This document shows positions 46,437 to 56,231 of a stretch of 64,000 nt of DNA, piece after piece (positions within the stretch are counted from its first letter, which is position 1; every line of letters starts with the position of its first letter). The notes under the pieces are model-generated. The model made no database searches, was not told where the DNA came from, and saw only the letters and a list, made by a program, of their open reading frames with translations. Position numbers and translations under genes: made by a program. The DNA comes from Acrasis kona (lineage: Eukaryota > Heterolobosea > Eutetramitea > Acrasida > Acrasidae), in NCBI GenBank assembly GCA_026419775.2, contig JAOPGA020001448.1, positions 22,533 to 86,532 of the forward strand, written 5' to 3'.

Positions 46437-47840
46437 TTAGAAGAGCAGTCTTTTTTTGATTCTTCTGCCCCTCTTCGATACTGAGGTATGGCCCGGTGAG
46501 TGGTGTAGATCCGATTCAGAAGATTCGACCGGAGTATTTTGTTTGACTTCCTCATTGTCATCTTCCATTCCTTCTTCCATTACTTCTTCCTCTTCTTCAA
46601 CGTCTTGATGGTCTTGAAAATCTTCTTCTTGGGATTCTTCTTGTGGATTGGCTTGGAGAGCTTCTTGGTCGGAGTCGGATTCATCTTGTGATTGGGATTT
46701 CCAGATGTTGTTGACCAGCTTGTTGATATTCTTGGACAGTGTTTCGTTCACAGCCATTAATTGATCCATTTTTGATGAGATGGTGGGTTTCTTTGGGTTA
46801 TTTGTTTTGGGGGATTTGGGGGACTTTGTAACTATTCTTTTGGTAGTTGCTTTAGATGGAACTCTTTTCGAGATTGCTTTTGGAGACTTGATTTTGGTTG
46901 GGGTTATTTTAGGAGTGTTTTTCTTTTTGGATTGGGTTGGTGGTTGGGGTTCCATTTCCAAGTCAGAGTTACTGTCAGAATCTGATGGGTCAATTAAGAG
47001 AGGGGAAGGGTGAGAGCGATTAACGATTCTAATCGTGGAGTTGATAGAGTCGAGGTGCCATAGTATTTGTTTTCTGAGGGTAGAGGCTGTTTGGGAGTCG
47101 AAACATTTAATGATGTGTTGTCCAGCATGTTCTTGGATATCCTCGATTTTGTCGTCAAATTTCTTTTTTAAAATCTTTTTTATCTTTTTAAGGTTGGTGT
47201 TTCCAGTGATGACACATCTTACATCACAGATGGAAAGAGATTGGTCATTTCTGGAGAAGGGGTTGTTGATTTCAGTTAGACGGAATGGGAACGCATGTTT
47301 GTCTTTCTTATTTGTTGGTTCGTGAACCCCGGCTAGTGCGTCTTCAGGCATATCTTCAAAGAAAATAGTATGGAATTTGGCTGCGAATCTTTCGGGGCTA
47401 AAGGTGATATTCATGATTTTTTGATCAATTTTCTCGCTGGAAAGGAAAGCATTGATGGTCCTTAGACACCAGTTGATTTGTTTAGTTTCCAAGGGAGAGT
47501 CATCGACGTGGACTAGTTTGAACGCTTTGAGATGGCTAGCGGTCTCTGTCAGGAAAACTGGGTGATTTTCGTTGTTGAAGTCTCTTACAACTTCCGCGGC
47601 TAGATCTTGATCTTTGATAGCGTATCCTATGCAGCTAATTTTCTTTAGGTAAATATGCCCAGCGGAGGGATCGAAGTTATCACCCATGTAGGCGAGGTGC
47701 TCATTGATTTGAGAATCAATGTCTCCATTCCAATCAACAAGGAACTTGACACCTTTGTTGAATGGGAAGTCCGTCTTGGGGGAGGATGGAGAGTTAATAG
47801 TCGAGAATATTCTGTTGCTTGGTGTGATGGAGTGAGGCAT
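46437..47840 (-). CDS. LINE second frame, ORF1-like basic/acidic protein
   Basis: 467 residues from ATG at 47840. The N-terminal 280 residues are globular, with a segment around residues 205–280 (VRCVITGNTNLKKIKKILKK ... IRIVNRS) that has the beta-alpha-beta spacing of an RRM-like RNA-binding fold. A strongly basic Lys/Pro/Thr region follows (about 300–365), then a helical stretch that could form a coiled coil (MDQLMAVNETLSKNINKL), an acidic Glu/Asp-rich tract and a basic end (RGRRIKKRLLF). It has no zinc knuckle. It probably binds the element RNA like other ORF1 proteins, but it lies downstream of the RT frame, the reverse of the usual order. Confidence 0.7.
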   Translation of the reverse strand: MPHSITPSNRIFSTINSPSSPKTDFPFNKGVKFLVDWNGDIDSQINEHLAYMGDNFDPSAGHIYLKKISCIGYAIKDQDLAAEVVRDFNNENHPVFLTETASHLKAFKLVHVDDSPLETKQINWCLRTINAFLSSEKIDQKIMNITFSPERFAAKFHTIFFEDMPEDALAGVHEPTNKKDKHAFPFRLTEINNPFSRNDQSLSICDVRCVITGNTNLKKIKKILKKKFDDKIEDIQEHAGQHIIKCFDSQTASTLRKQILWHLDSINSTIRIVNRSHPSPLLIDPSDSDSNSDLEMEPQPPTQSKKKNTPKITPTKIKSPKAISKRVPSKATTKRIVTKSPKSPKTNNPKKPTISSKMDQLMAVNETLSKNINKLVNNIWKSQSQDESDSDQEALQANPQEESQEEDFQDHQDVEEEEEVMEEGMEDDNEEVKQNTPVESSESDLHHSPGHTSVSKRGRRIKKRLLF

Positions 47841-48011
47841 GTTTGATTTGTTTGTTTAATTGTCTGAAAAGATTTTTTGGTTCTCAGCTTTTTGTAGATG
47901 GATTGTCTCTTAAGTCAGGGATTATCGCCAAATTCTGAAATTGCACTCATATTAAGTTAAGTAGGAGGTAATATTTGTTTACAATGTATTGGGAAGAGAA
48001 TTTTTTAAAAA

Positions 48012-48173
48012 CCACTTAGTAAGTGGAAAAATAAGTAAAGGTAGATGTAGGTATAGTATATGGAGAAAAACCACTTATAAAGTGGAAAACATTAGATTTG
48101 TGGAAAACCACACCTGGTGGAAACCAATAGATTAATAGATAGGGTCGGATATAAAAAACCACTCATAAAGTGG
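48012..48173. repeat. Four small palindromes between the two LINE frames
   Basis: Short inverted repeats of the CCAC...GTGG type at 48012–48026, 48071–48085, 48108–48120 and 48159–48173, each flanked by A runs. In RNA each makes a hairpin of about six base pairs (four or so for the third and fourth) with a tiny loop. They lie in the untranslated stretch after the RT frame and before the ORF1-like frame. Confidence 0.8.
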
Positions 48174-48307
48174 AAAATTTCCTTATAGATAGTAAATAGT
48201 ATTGTAGGTTATATAGGATTGGAAAAAGAATACGAATTGTTTAGATTGCAGATTGAATGATTGCTGTTTGTCTGGATGTGTCAGTGAATATGTAAAAAAA
48301 GGGAATC

Positions 48308-51300
48308 TTATCTTTTATTTTTTGGAATACTTAAGGAGATCTTTTTGATGGTGAATTGTGCAATAGATTTGTGAATTGATTTCAACATTTTAAAAATAAG
48401 ATTCTTCTTTCTGTCTTTGTTGTATTTTTGTATGCTATAAATACGATTTTTAAAGGAGTAAGATTTTGGGAAGTTTCTTTTGATAAGGCTCCAGGATCTT
48501 GAAGTGATCATACCTCTGATCCCAAAAGTGATAATGTTCCTGTCTTCTAGTGATTGGATTTTTGTTCGGTTGTTTTCGTCTACTATCCTTGTTTTCAATT
48601 TGATGCCTGCCTTTTTAGTGGTTTTTTGGATTTTTCTGTTTAGATCACGGAGGTCATTTGAGGGATTGCATTCTAAAAGCATATGATTTATGGTAGTGTC
48701 TTCACCGCAAATTGAGCATGGGATTCTGGAGCCATCAAAGTTCCTGAAAAACCCATCTAGGCGTGATTTAGCAAGGGCATTAGTAGTGGTGGAGTCGTAG
48801 CTGGAATCCCAAATTCTCATTGAAGAGAGAACGTTAAAGAATTTTCCAGATATGTCAATCGAATTGTAGTTATGTGAAATAGAAACGATGTCCTCTTCGA
48901 TCTCCTTCTGCTGTTTATTTTTGATGATAGCTCCAATATTTGATGCTATGGATTGNCCATCAAAGGAGTAAAAGTGGTCTTTGTTTGCTTCCAGCAGAGC
49001 TGCGTTGATAAGGAGAGGAGGGCATTGTTCTCTACCTATGTTGGCTAGTTTGTGTGCTATGGCGTTTCGTTTGTTCAAGGAGTTGTGACCTTTCTCCCAT
49101 TTCAGGTCAACGTGAATATTTTTATTCTCAGCAAAGTTCCAAAATGCATTCGCTAGTTGTCCACAAGTTTTAGAATTTGGATTCATTTTAGATGCGGTAA
49201 TGTTATCAACGAATAACTCCGCCGAACTGTTTGGTGGGAGTATACGGATGATACAGCAGGCAGTATAGATTTCATTGTGTGATGATGAGTTGACTATTGG
49301 GACACCAAATGCAACTCTGGTATATTTATTATTGTAAAAGATAATTGCACCACCTCCTCCTTGTTGTCCTTTGTTTTTAATTGAACCGTCAATAGAAATG
49401 CTGAAGTGGCTGTTGGCAGGGAAAATAGGGGAGGGAATTTCAGAGTCATGTATGTTATGTATTGGTGGGAATTGTTGAATATAATTATTGTGGTAGCGGA
49501 TAATTGAGATTTTAAATTGTTCGAGAAGGGATAGGGTAGTTTTAAGTGGAGATTTAGGACTGGAAGGGATACTACTCTCATAGAGTTCTTTCATGGTAGA
49601 ATAGTAGGTTGGGAAGAAGTCAGAGTTGAGGTTGTTAATTAAAGTATTGAATCTGCTAATGTATGCTGTGATTCTCGTAGATTTAACCCCCCAACCAAGG
49701 TTTGATCTATTGTATTTCATCCAGGCTGTGGGGAATATTTTGCAGGCATACATTGCTTTCCTAATAAGGCCGTTTAAAGTCCCATCGATTAGGTCCAAGC
49801 CTGTATCTGTGATGTGACCTAGAGCAGATTGATATCTTACTACTCCTAGGATTATTGATTCGGCGAAATGGATTACTTGTCTGGGTTTGATCAGATTGGG
49901 GCGTAATTTTTCAATTTTTTGTTTGATCTTTGATATGATCTCCTTTGTGTTAATAGTAGAGGCTTGGGAATAGCAAAGCCAATGTCCAAGGTATTGAAAG
50001 CCTTTTTGGTTGTCTAGAACTGTAAAATTATGGAAGGGATCTGAGGATGTGGATAGTTTGTCGTTGGAGTAGATCCAAGAAATACATTTTGTTTTGTTTG
50101 TGTTGATTTTCATACCCAGGAGGTCCGCAAGTTTCATTATTATTTTCATAGCTTGTTTTCTACCTTTGAGTGAGTTTGTTATAATTGTCATATCGTCTGC
50201 ATAGTTAAGACACGACACGGTAATGGAAGAATCTAATGGGTATCCTATCTTTTTCCCGTAGGTTCGTATTAGTCGAGTAATAATTTCGGTGTATATGTTA
50301 AAGATGTTAGGAGCAGAAGGATCTCCTTGAATAGCACCTTTCGACCAATTTATGGGTTCAGATAAACCGAAGCCAGAACGGATTACAATTTGGTGCGCTG
50401 ATAGGAGGTTTTCAAAGAGGTTTATAACCGCCAGAGGGAACTTCATCAGACGCATTAATTCCCATAGTCTATTGTGTATGAGACTTGTATAGGCATCCGC
50501 GTAATCAATAAGGGTAATTGTTAGTGATTTTTTGTTACGTTTGGAGTGCGACATGATATTATTTAGAGTTGATGTAAGGTCAGAGCATCGTGCTCCTTTT
50601 TTGAAGCCTCTTTGGTTTGGAGATATGGAGTTTGTGTCGTTGAGTGCTTCTGCTAGTCTTGCATTGATCACAGTTAGGAGTAGTCTATAAGCGGTTGGAA
50701 GGACATTAATTGGACGGTAGTTATTTATGTTTAAAAGAAGGTTTTGGTCCGTGACTTTCGGGATTAGGTTGAGGACTCCTATTTTTAGGGATGAGTCTAG
50801 GCTGTCTTCATTAGATATGATTTTGGAAATGCCATTCGCTAGGCGTTTGATGTGGTCAGGAGGGAGAAGTTTCCAAAGTCTGTTGGGGATGCCATCAATG
50901 CCTGCACAACCTTTGCATCTTTTAATAATAGAGGTAAGTTCATCCGTAGAGACAGGTCTAAAAAATCTTTTGATGTCTGATTGTGACCATTCTTGGCTAG
51001 AGTTAATAAGAAAATCCTGTAGGGGTTTAGGAATGTGAGCCGTAGGTGGAATTTGGAGGCGTTCTTCGAACTTGTTTTTGATGTAGATTAGAAGTTCTTG
51101 TTTCTCTGTTATGATTTTTTTCCCCTCATCTTCTAATCTCGTAATGTTGATTGTAGATTTTCGGCCTTTAAAGATTGTCCAAGCTAACTTATGGTTGTTA
51201 GCAATTAGTTTTTCGTAATGTATTTTGTAGGTGTTGATCATAGACAGGAGTTCTGTATTTTTGTCTTTTTCTAGTGCGAGTAGGCATAGGTTGGCGGCAT

Positions 51301-52360
51301 TGTAGATTGAATAAGAGTGGTATAGGTTTGGAGTGAAAGTAATGTTGTTGCGAATGCATTCTTCTTTAATTAGGCTGTAGGCTAGTCTACGTGTTTTCGA
51401 GTTTTCGTCTAGAAGATTGTTGATTGCGGATTCTAGTTCATCCATTCTATCGTAAAGGCGGGTGATTTCTTTGCTCATGAAGGCTTGGTGTCTATTACTT
51501 TTCATTTTTGGTCCTATTTTTAGGGTTTGTTTGCAGGAAGTATCATATGCTTTAATTAACTCGGAGAACGTGGGGTTATCTGTGGAGATGGATTTTTCAG
51601 TGTTTGCGATGGTTTTGAGGAGATCTTCATCCGTGTAACTGTAAGTAGGATAAATGTTATCTCTTGATGGTTGTGTAGTAGAGAAACTAAATTCGAGTAG
51701 GAGGTGGTCCGTGAAGATTTTCTTGCAGTGAATGGTTTTGTTTGAGGAGGAGGAGATGTTTTCGATATAGGAGTAGATGTAGTCGAGGCGACTTCCGCTT
51801 TTGTGAGTCGGGGAAGGTTGGCATGATTGCATGAATCCAAAGGATTGCAATAGAGAAGATAGTCTTAGGGCTCTTGGGTGGTTAGATGTCATGTCGACAT
51901 TAAAGTCTCCTGTAACAATAATGTCATGACCCGCTTTGTGGGCGGATTTCATCCAAACTTCTACGTCTTTTTCTATCATGAAGCATTCTTTCTCCGAAGT
52001 AGAATTGTCTGGATTCGTCGGAAGGTAAACGTTGATTATTGATGTTATTCTGTTGTTAATGATGGCAACAGTCTCTTGGGCTCTATGGGGATTGAGTAAA
52101 CTTTTGTGCTTTGTGATAATAATACAGTCATCGTCTAGTATGGTGGCAACTCCCCACTGTCTTGTGTCATTGCTTGAGCCGAATGTGATTTGTTTTGGGA
52201 AAAGTCTTCTTTTGATAATGTGTTCATCTTTTGAAGAGATTCTGGATTCTTGGATTGTGAAAATCTTTGCTTTAAGATGTGTCATGGTATTAATTATGTC
52301 TACTGAGACATGGGGTCTTAGGAGTTTTCCATTGATATTCCTTGAGAGTATAGTAGTCAT
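48308..52360 (-). CDS. LINE endonuclease–reverse transcriptase–RNase H protein
   Basis: 1,350 residues from ATG at 52360. An APE-type endonuclease opens the protein (TIQESRIS, VTGDFNVDMTS, SRLDYIYS). The reverse transcriptase occupies about 480–780, with LNLIPK, NYRPINVLP, LIDYADAYTSL (first catalytic Asp) and the YADD motif near residue 719. An RNase H domain begins near 985 (SIDGSIKNKG, HNEIYTA, LFVDNITASK, giving D-E-D). A CCHC-like motif lies near 1213 (CSICGE...HMLLEC). All catalytic residues I can check are present. It nicks target DNA and copies element RNA by target-primed reverse transcription. One codon contains an ambiguous base. Confidence 0.93.
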   Translation of the reverse strand: MTTILSRNINGKLLRPHVSVDIINTMTHLKAKIFTIQESRISSKDEHIIKRRLFPKQITFGSSNDTRQWGVATILDDDCIIITKHKSLLNPHRAQETVAIINNRITSIINVYLPTNPDNSTSEKECFMIEKDVEVWMKSAHKAGHDIIVTGDFNVDMTSNHPRALRLSSLLQSFGFMQSCQPSPTHKSGSRLDYIYSYIENISSSSNKTIHCKKIFTDHLLLEFSFSTTQPSRDNIYPTYSYTDEDLLKTIANTEKSISTDNPTFSELIKAYDTSCKQTLKIGPKMKSNRHQAFMSKEITRLYDRMDELESAINNLLDENSKTRRLAYSLIKEECIRNNITFTPNLYHSYSIYNAANLCLLALEKDKNTELLSMINTYKIHYEKLIANNHKLAWTIFKGRKSTINITRLEDEGKKIITEKQELLIYIKNKFEERLQIPPTAHIPKPLQDFLINSSQEWSQSDIKRFFRPVSTDELTSIIKRCKGCAGIDGIPNRLWKLLPPDHIKRLANGISKIISNEDSLDSSLKIGVLNLIPKVTDQNLLLNINNYRPINVLPTAYRLLLTVINARLAEALNDTNSISPNQRGFKKGARCSDLTSTLNNIMSHSKRNKKSLTITLIDYADAYTSLIHNRLWELMRLMKFPLAVINLFENLLSAHQIVIRSGFGLSEPINWSKGAIQGDPSAPNIFNIYTEIITRLIRTYGKKIGYPLDSSITVSCLNYADDMTIITNSLKGRKQAMKIIMKLADLLGMKINTNKTKCISWIYSNDKLSTSSDPFHNFTVLDNQKGFQYLGHWLCYSQASTINTKEIISKIKQKIEKLRPNLIKPRQVIHFAESIILGVVRYQSALGHITDTGLDLIDGTLNGLIRKAMYACKIFPTAWMKYNRSNLGWGVKSTRITAYISRFNTLINNLNSDFFPTYYSTMKELYESSIPSSPKSPLKTTLSLLEQFKISIIRYHNNYIQQFPPIHNIHDSEIPSPIFPANSHFSISIDGSIKNKGQQGGGGAIIFYNNKYTRVAFGVPIVNSSSHNEIYTACCIIRILPPNSSAELFVDNITASKMNPNSKTCGQLANAFWNFAENKNIHVDLKWEKGHNSLNKRNAIAHKLANIGREQCPPLLINAALLEANKDHFYSFDXQSIASNIGAIIKNKQQKEIEEDIVSISHNYNSIDISGKFFNVLSSMRIWDSSYDSTTTNALAKSRLDGFFRNFDGSRIPCSICGEDTTINHMLLECNPSNDLRDLNRKIQKTTKKAGIKLKTRIVDENNRTKIQSLEDRNIITFGIRGMITSRSWSLIKRNFPKSYSFKNRIYSIQKYNKDRKKNLIFKMLKSIHKSIAQFTIKKISLSIPKNKR

Positions 52361-52430
52361 ACCACCTCAGGGGAAGAGAAGGAGAATGTGTGGCTAGACC
52401 CGACTTAACACCGTTTTACGGTCAACCCCC

Positions 52431-52447
52431 CGGCTCATATAAACTGA
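52431..52447. repeat. Target-site duplication, right copy (LINE 1)
   Basis: Identical to 46311–46327; continues directly into the interrupted transposon gene. Confidence 0.9.
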
Positions 52448-53688
52448 TGTTTTCAAAAGTTAAATTTACTAAAACCATCCATGTAACGGGAAAGTTGTAT
52501 ATGATTGCAATAAATTGCAACGCGCCGAAACGCTGCATTTTGTCTTGTTTGTCTCGGCCCGATTTGTTTGAAATAATTTGGGGAACAGGGACTTGAACAT
52601 TTTGTACATCATCTTGAGGTGGAGTGTCTTCAATCTCCGTACCATCTAAGGCATCACAGAAATCACCATCGTTGGAGTCGCCATTAATGGAGTCCAAGAG
52701 GTCCTCTTCACCTGATGAAACATCTTCCTCAATGTTAACGTCCTCAACAAAGTCAAGCACTTCGGATACGTTTATTACAACACCATTTTCAATTGAAACA
52801 CGATGGTTACATTTACAATTCTAATAGGGGAAATTTTCGGTGGTTACCACCCCACGTATATTCAACAACACTTTTATGACCAAATTCAACTTCTAAAATT
52901 TTATTTAATAAAATATGCACACACGTTGTTCTTGATTCTTTTCCGCAATGAGTATTGGTACCAAGTCATTGATGTGAGCATGGGTTTGGTCGACGACTCT
53001 TAATGTGTTTACCCTTGGACATAAATCATCAGATACACAATTATGTACAAAAAACTTATCAATAAATGCAATTGGGATTGATTTTCCTCCAATGTTCCAA
53101 AGTTCAATATTGGTGATTCCCCCAAATGAATTTAAGTCAGTTGAAAACATCACATAGTCATTTACCTTGAATGTTGTTCTATCTCTTTTAACAAGCTCCA
53201 CCTGATTTATGATTGTCATATGATCATGATTATCACACCATCCATTCTCAGCCGCAAGTTGAACATATTCACTTCTCTATTCGGCATTAGGAACTGCAAT
53301 CTGTGTGTTTTCTTTTATATATTTACTATTATTATCAATAGTGGTCCACTCATTCTTCTTGGTGTACACAGTTTCTGGATAACAATATCTAAGACTCTCC
53401 AGGACTTGATGCATCCTCATCGCATATACTTCACCTGTACGTGTTGACTGACCTGCGAGTCGCTTGTGCTGAACATGAAAATGCTCAAACGGCTTTGTAT
53501 GGTACGTACATGGCGGTCCAAATAGTATTGCTTCTTCAAACATGTGAAGCACAGCATGAAATTTAATTGTGTTGGCCTTCAACTTTCCGTAAAGGGTAAA
53601 AAAATTACTAGCATATTGAGTATGTACTTTTTTGGCAAATAGAATGTCTTCTTTTGACAATAGAGAGTGGTACATTGTACGGTAATAT

Positions 53689-53704
53689 ACAAGATGATCC
53701 ATCC
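53689..53704. repeat. Target-site duplication, left copy (LINE 2)
   Basis: ACAAGATGATCCATCC, repeated exactly at 54704–54719. Confidence 0.85.
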
Positions 53705-54703
53705 GACGCCTACAGTGATGTCATAACTGGTCTTGGCATCACAGAGAAATTCAAAGTCTGCAGAGGAGTGCGACAGGGCGACATTCTATCACCACTCCTG
53801 TTCAACTTCTTCGTTGATGCCATTGCGGATAAAATTAACTCCATGAACCTCGGATACAAATTCACTCATGATGAATGCATTTGTATCTCTTCTCTTCTCT
53901 ACGCAGATGATGTTGCGCTAGCATCAGACAACATCCAACACCTGCATAAATGGCACCGGTCTAGAGATAAATGCCTCTAAAACATTTCTCTGTACCAACA
54001 CCCACGGTTTTAATACAACCAATCCACCATCCATACTCATCGATGGTACACCCATTGTGTCTCTTCCCCCGCAAGAGCCCATACATTACCTCGGCGCCCA
54101 CTTCTCAGCTGATGGTTCTCATTCTGGCCACATTGACCATATCACCTCGCAGGTCAGAAAGAAATTTGAGAAGCTTAGGAACNATTTCCTCCCTGTCAAC
54201 CAGCTCATCATGGCCGTGAATACAATCATTATTCCGACTATAACATACGCTGCAGACTGCTTCAGCTGGAACAACACACAATTCCAGCAATTAGACTCCT
54301 CCTTTATTGACATTGCCGGAATACGGAGGAGAAACATGGGTAGACTGTTTCTTTTTGCTCCACCGAATAGAGGTGGCTATGGACTAGGCCATCCCTCCAC
54401 GCTGATCAAAACTGAAGTTTTTGTTGGGCTACACAAGTCCTTAAACTCTGGCACTGATCCGCATCTCTTCGCCACCACCAGGCGACGTTGCATGTGCACC
54501 CAGCAATGTCCAAAACACGAATCTCCCATACCAATCGAGTGAACTCTTATCTGGTGAACTCGTGCAATCTGCTATACTCCGCTAATCTGCACATGGTTCC
54601 ATCAAATCCGCCAAGCTAGGCGGACCTTCAGCTGTATAGAGTCATTTATACACATGTAAATAATTTCTAATAAAGCTTGTCGCAGAATGCGATTTATAAA
54701 AAA
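53705..54703 (+). mobile_element. 5'-truncated LINE fragment inserted in the transposase gene
   Basis: About 1.0 kb carrying the later part of a reverse transcriptase: CRGVRQGDILSPLLFNFFVD, LLYADDVALASD (YADD) and HYLGAHFSADG. One frame change near 53955 and further decay stop it coding; one ambiguous base at about 54183. It ends with an AATAAA-like signal and a short A run next to the 16-bp duplication. The absence of EN and early RT is the usual outcome of incomplete reverse transcription. The sequence style differs from the 6.1-kb LINE, so it is another family, of opposite orientation. Confidence 0.85.
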
Positions 54704-54719
54704 ACAAGATGATCCATCC
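54704..54719. repeat. Target-site duplication, right copy (LINE 2)
   Basis: Identical to 53689–53704. Removing the insert and one copy makes the host transposase frame continuous across the site. Confidence 0.85.
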
Positions 54720-56231
54720 AACATTGAAAATGCTCTTTGGAAAGTAAATTATAAAATAAGAGGGGTGATACTTGATAGAAGCAAGACCAGTTATCACCAT
54801 CCCAATTTCCTCGATCACTGAATAACTTTAGCTTGTCTTGAAAGCTACTTTGATCAAAGGTCCATTTCACCATCTCTCTGTCTACTTTCTCATCTGAAAT
54901 TAATCCCAACTCTATTAGTGCTTCAATATGGCGATCAGATAAGTTACCTAGAACCTCTACATGAAAGATATCTGCAGGACTTTGTTTGTGTACATCAAAG
55001 TTATATGGAGCTATATGTAACTTCCAAAACACATTCCTTGTACATCTAATTGAGACTGTCTTGCTCAAAACATCATACATCTTACGGTCTGTTATTGTGT
55101 TCAGCTTTGCAAACTTGTTTACAGTGTCTGCTACAGTCCTCAACTGTTCTATCTTGTTTTCACAATAATCTTTATGATTGATATAACAAGTGCAGCAACC
55201 TGTTGTAGCTCTATGTCCCTGTACTCCTGTGGCTTCATCCCTTTCAGGCTGATCTGCTATTATCAGGTTGAAAACTGGACGCACTAATACATTCTTGTTC
55301 AACCCAGCATGCTTTATAACAATACCATCATAGTGTGCTTTCAAGTCCTGCACTGCACCTTGTGCAATTTCATGCAAATTTAATTGCTTTGAACCAATAT
55401 TGTACAGTATTTTACTCTCCATCTTGCCTCAAAATTTGTGCAAGTTTGATATGTCATAATAGCAGCCGTAAGCTTTTTTTGATCTTCCAGCATTCCTTGA
55501 TTTATTAAAATGATCGGAAAACCAATTTATTAAAAGCAAAAGAGCACCATCCTTACAATGCATATCCAATAACTTATTGTAGTATTCTGTGTTACATATA
55601 TGATGGACTTTTGATGATGGTTTAGTTACAAATCTCATTTCTTTCACAATTTCTTCTTCACTCAAAAGCCTGGCGATGTTCTGCCCCAGTGGGAAGTAAT
55701 TGACCTCCTTTTGATTTACCTTGTAGCTCTTCATTCTAATTGCTGGAAATTGTTGATGTGACTCTAACTCATTATATTTACGTGGATTTAATACTAAATC
55801 ATCAGGAATATGAACATCTTGCTCTTTGTTCACAGTGTTGTGTAGGTCTTTCATCTTTGTAATGTCATCTGTAGTAAATTTGTTTTCAGGATAAAATCGA
55901 TGACCTATACCCTCAATGATACTTTTATATGGAAGGATACCGTTTGCTGTAGGTGCAGTAACCTTTTTATACACTCTGGTTGTTGTTGTTTCAATGGCTC
56001 TCTCATAAATAACATTATCATAACACACATACACAATAAAAACCAAAAGTTCAAAAATCTTTGTTTATTTTATAATCACATCTGTATGGACAATCATATT
56101 CGTTAACTTGGGTATTTTCACTGGTGCCAAATTTGTCAAACTTGTCGAAAAGTTTCGATGAATAAACAAATGTTACAAATGTTTGATAACTTTTCAGTGG
56201 GCGATAAAAACATGATAAAGATAAGATTATT

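Larger units (their letters stand above)
46328..52430 (-). mobile_element. Complete non-LTR retrotransposon (LINE), about 6.1 kb
   Basis: Bounded by a perfect 17-bp target-site duplication. On the minus strand the 5' end begins with a short G-rich leader of about 70 nt before the first ATG (52360). Two long frames without internal stops follow: an endonuclease–reverse transcriptase–RNase H protein (48308–52360), then, after a gap of about 470 nt with four small palindromes, an ORF1-like protein (46437–47840). The 3' end is an A+T-rich tail of TTCAA repeats. EN plus RNase H plus a C-terminal CCHC motif place it with I/Tad-like LINEs. Intact frames and an exact duplication suggest a recent insertion. 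One ambiguous base at about 48955. Confidence 0.9.
52431..56046 (-). pseudogene. Plavaka/CACTA-like transposase gene, decayed and twice invaded
   Basis: Coding-like frames read on the minus strand in one phase from 56046 through 55429, 54694, 53277 and 52905, broken by in-frame stops (TGA at 55429, TAG at 53277, a stop at 52905) and by the insertion at 53705–54703. Family signs: a D-x-P-E step (IADQPERDE) followed by a C-x-x-C (GCCTCYI), and IKFHAVLHMFEEAILFGP with TKPFEHFHVQHKR, which matches the KxHxxxH...FGP...E-x-F/H pattern of Plavaka/CACTA-type transposases. The acidic C-terminus (VEDVNIEEDVSSGEED) ends just before the LINE, which sits at its stop codon. Not expected to make active transposase. 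Confidence 0.65.

Noticed and set aside
48012-48173. CRISPR-like array
   Set aside because: The palindromes are short, unevenly spaced and inside a eukaryotic retrotransposon; there are no spacers of constant length and no cas genes.
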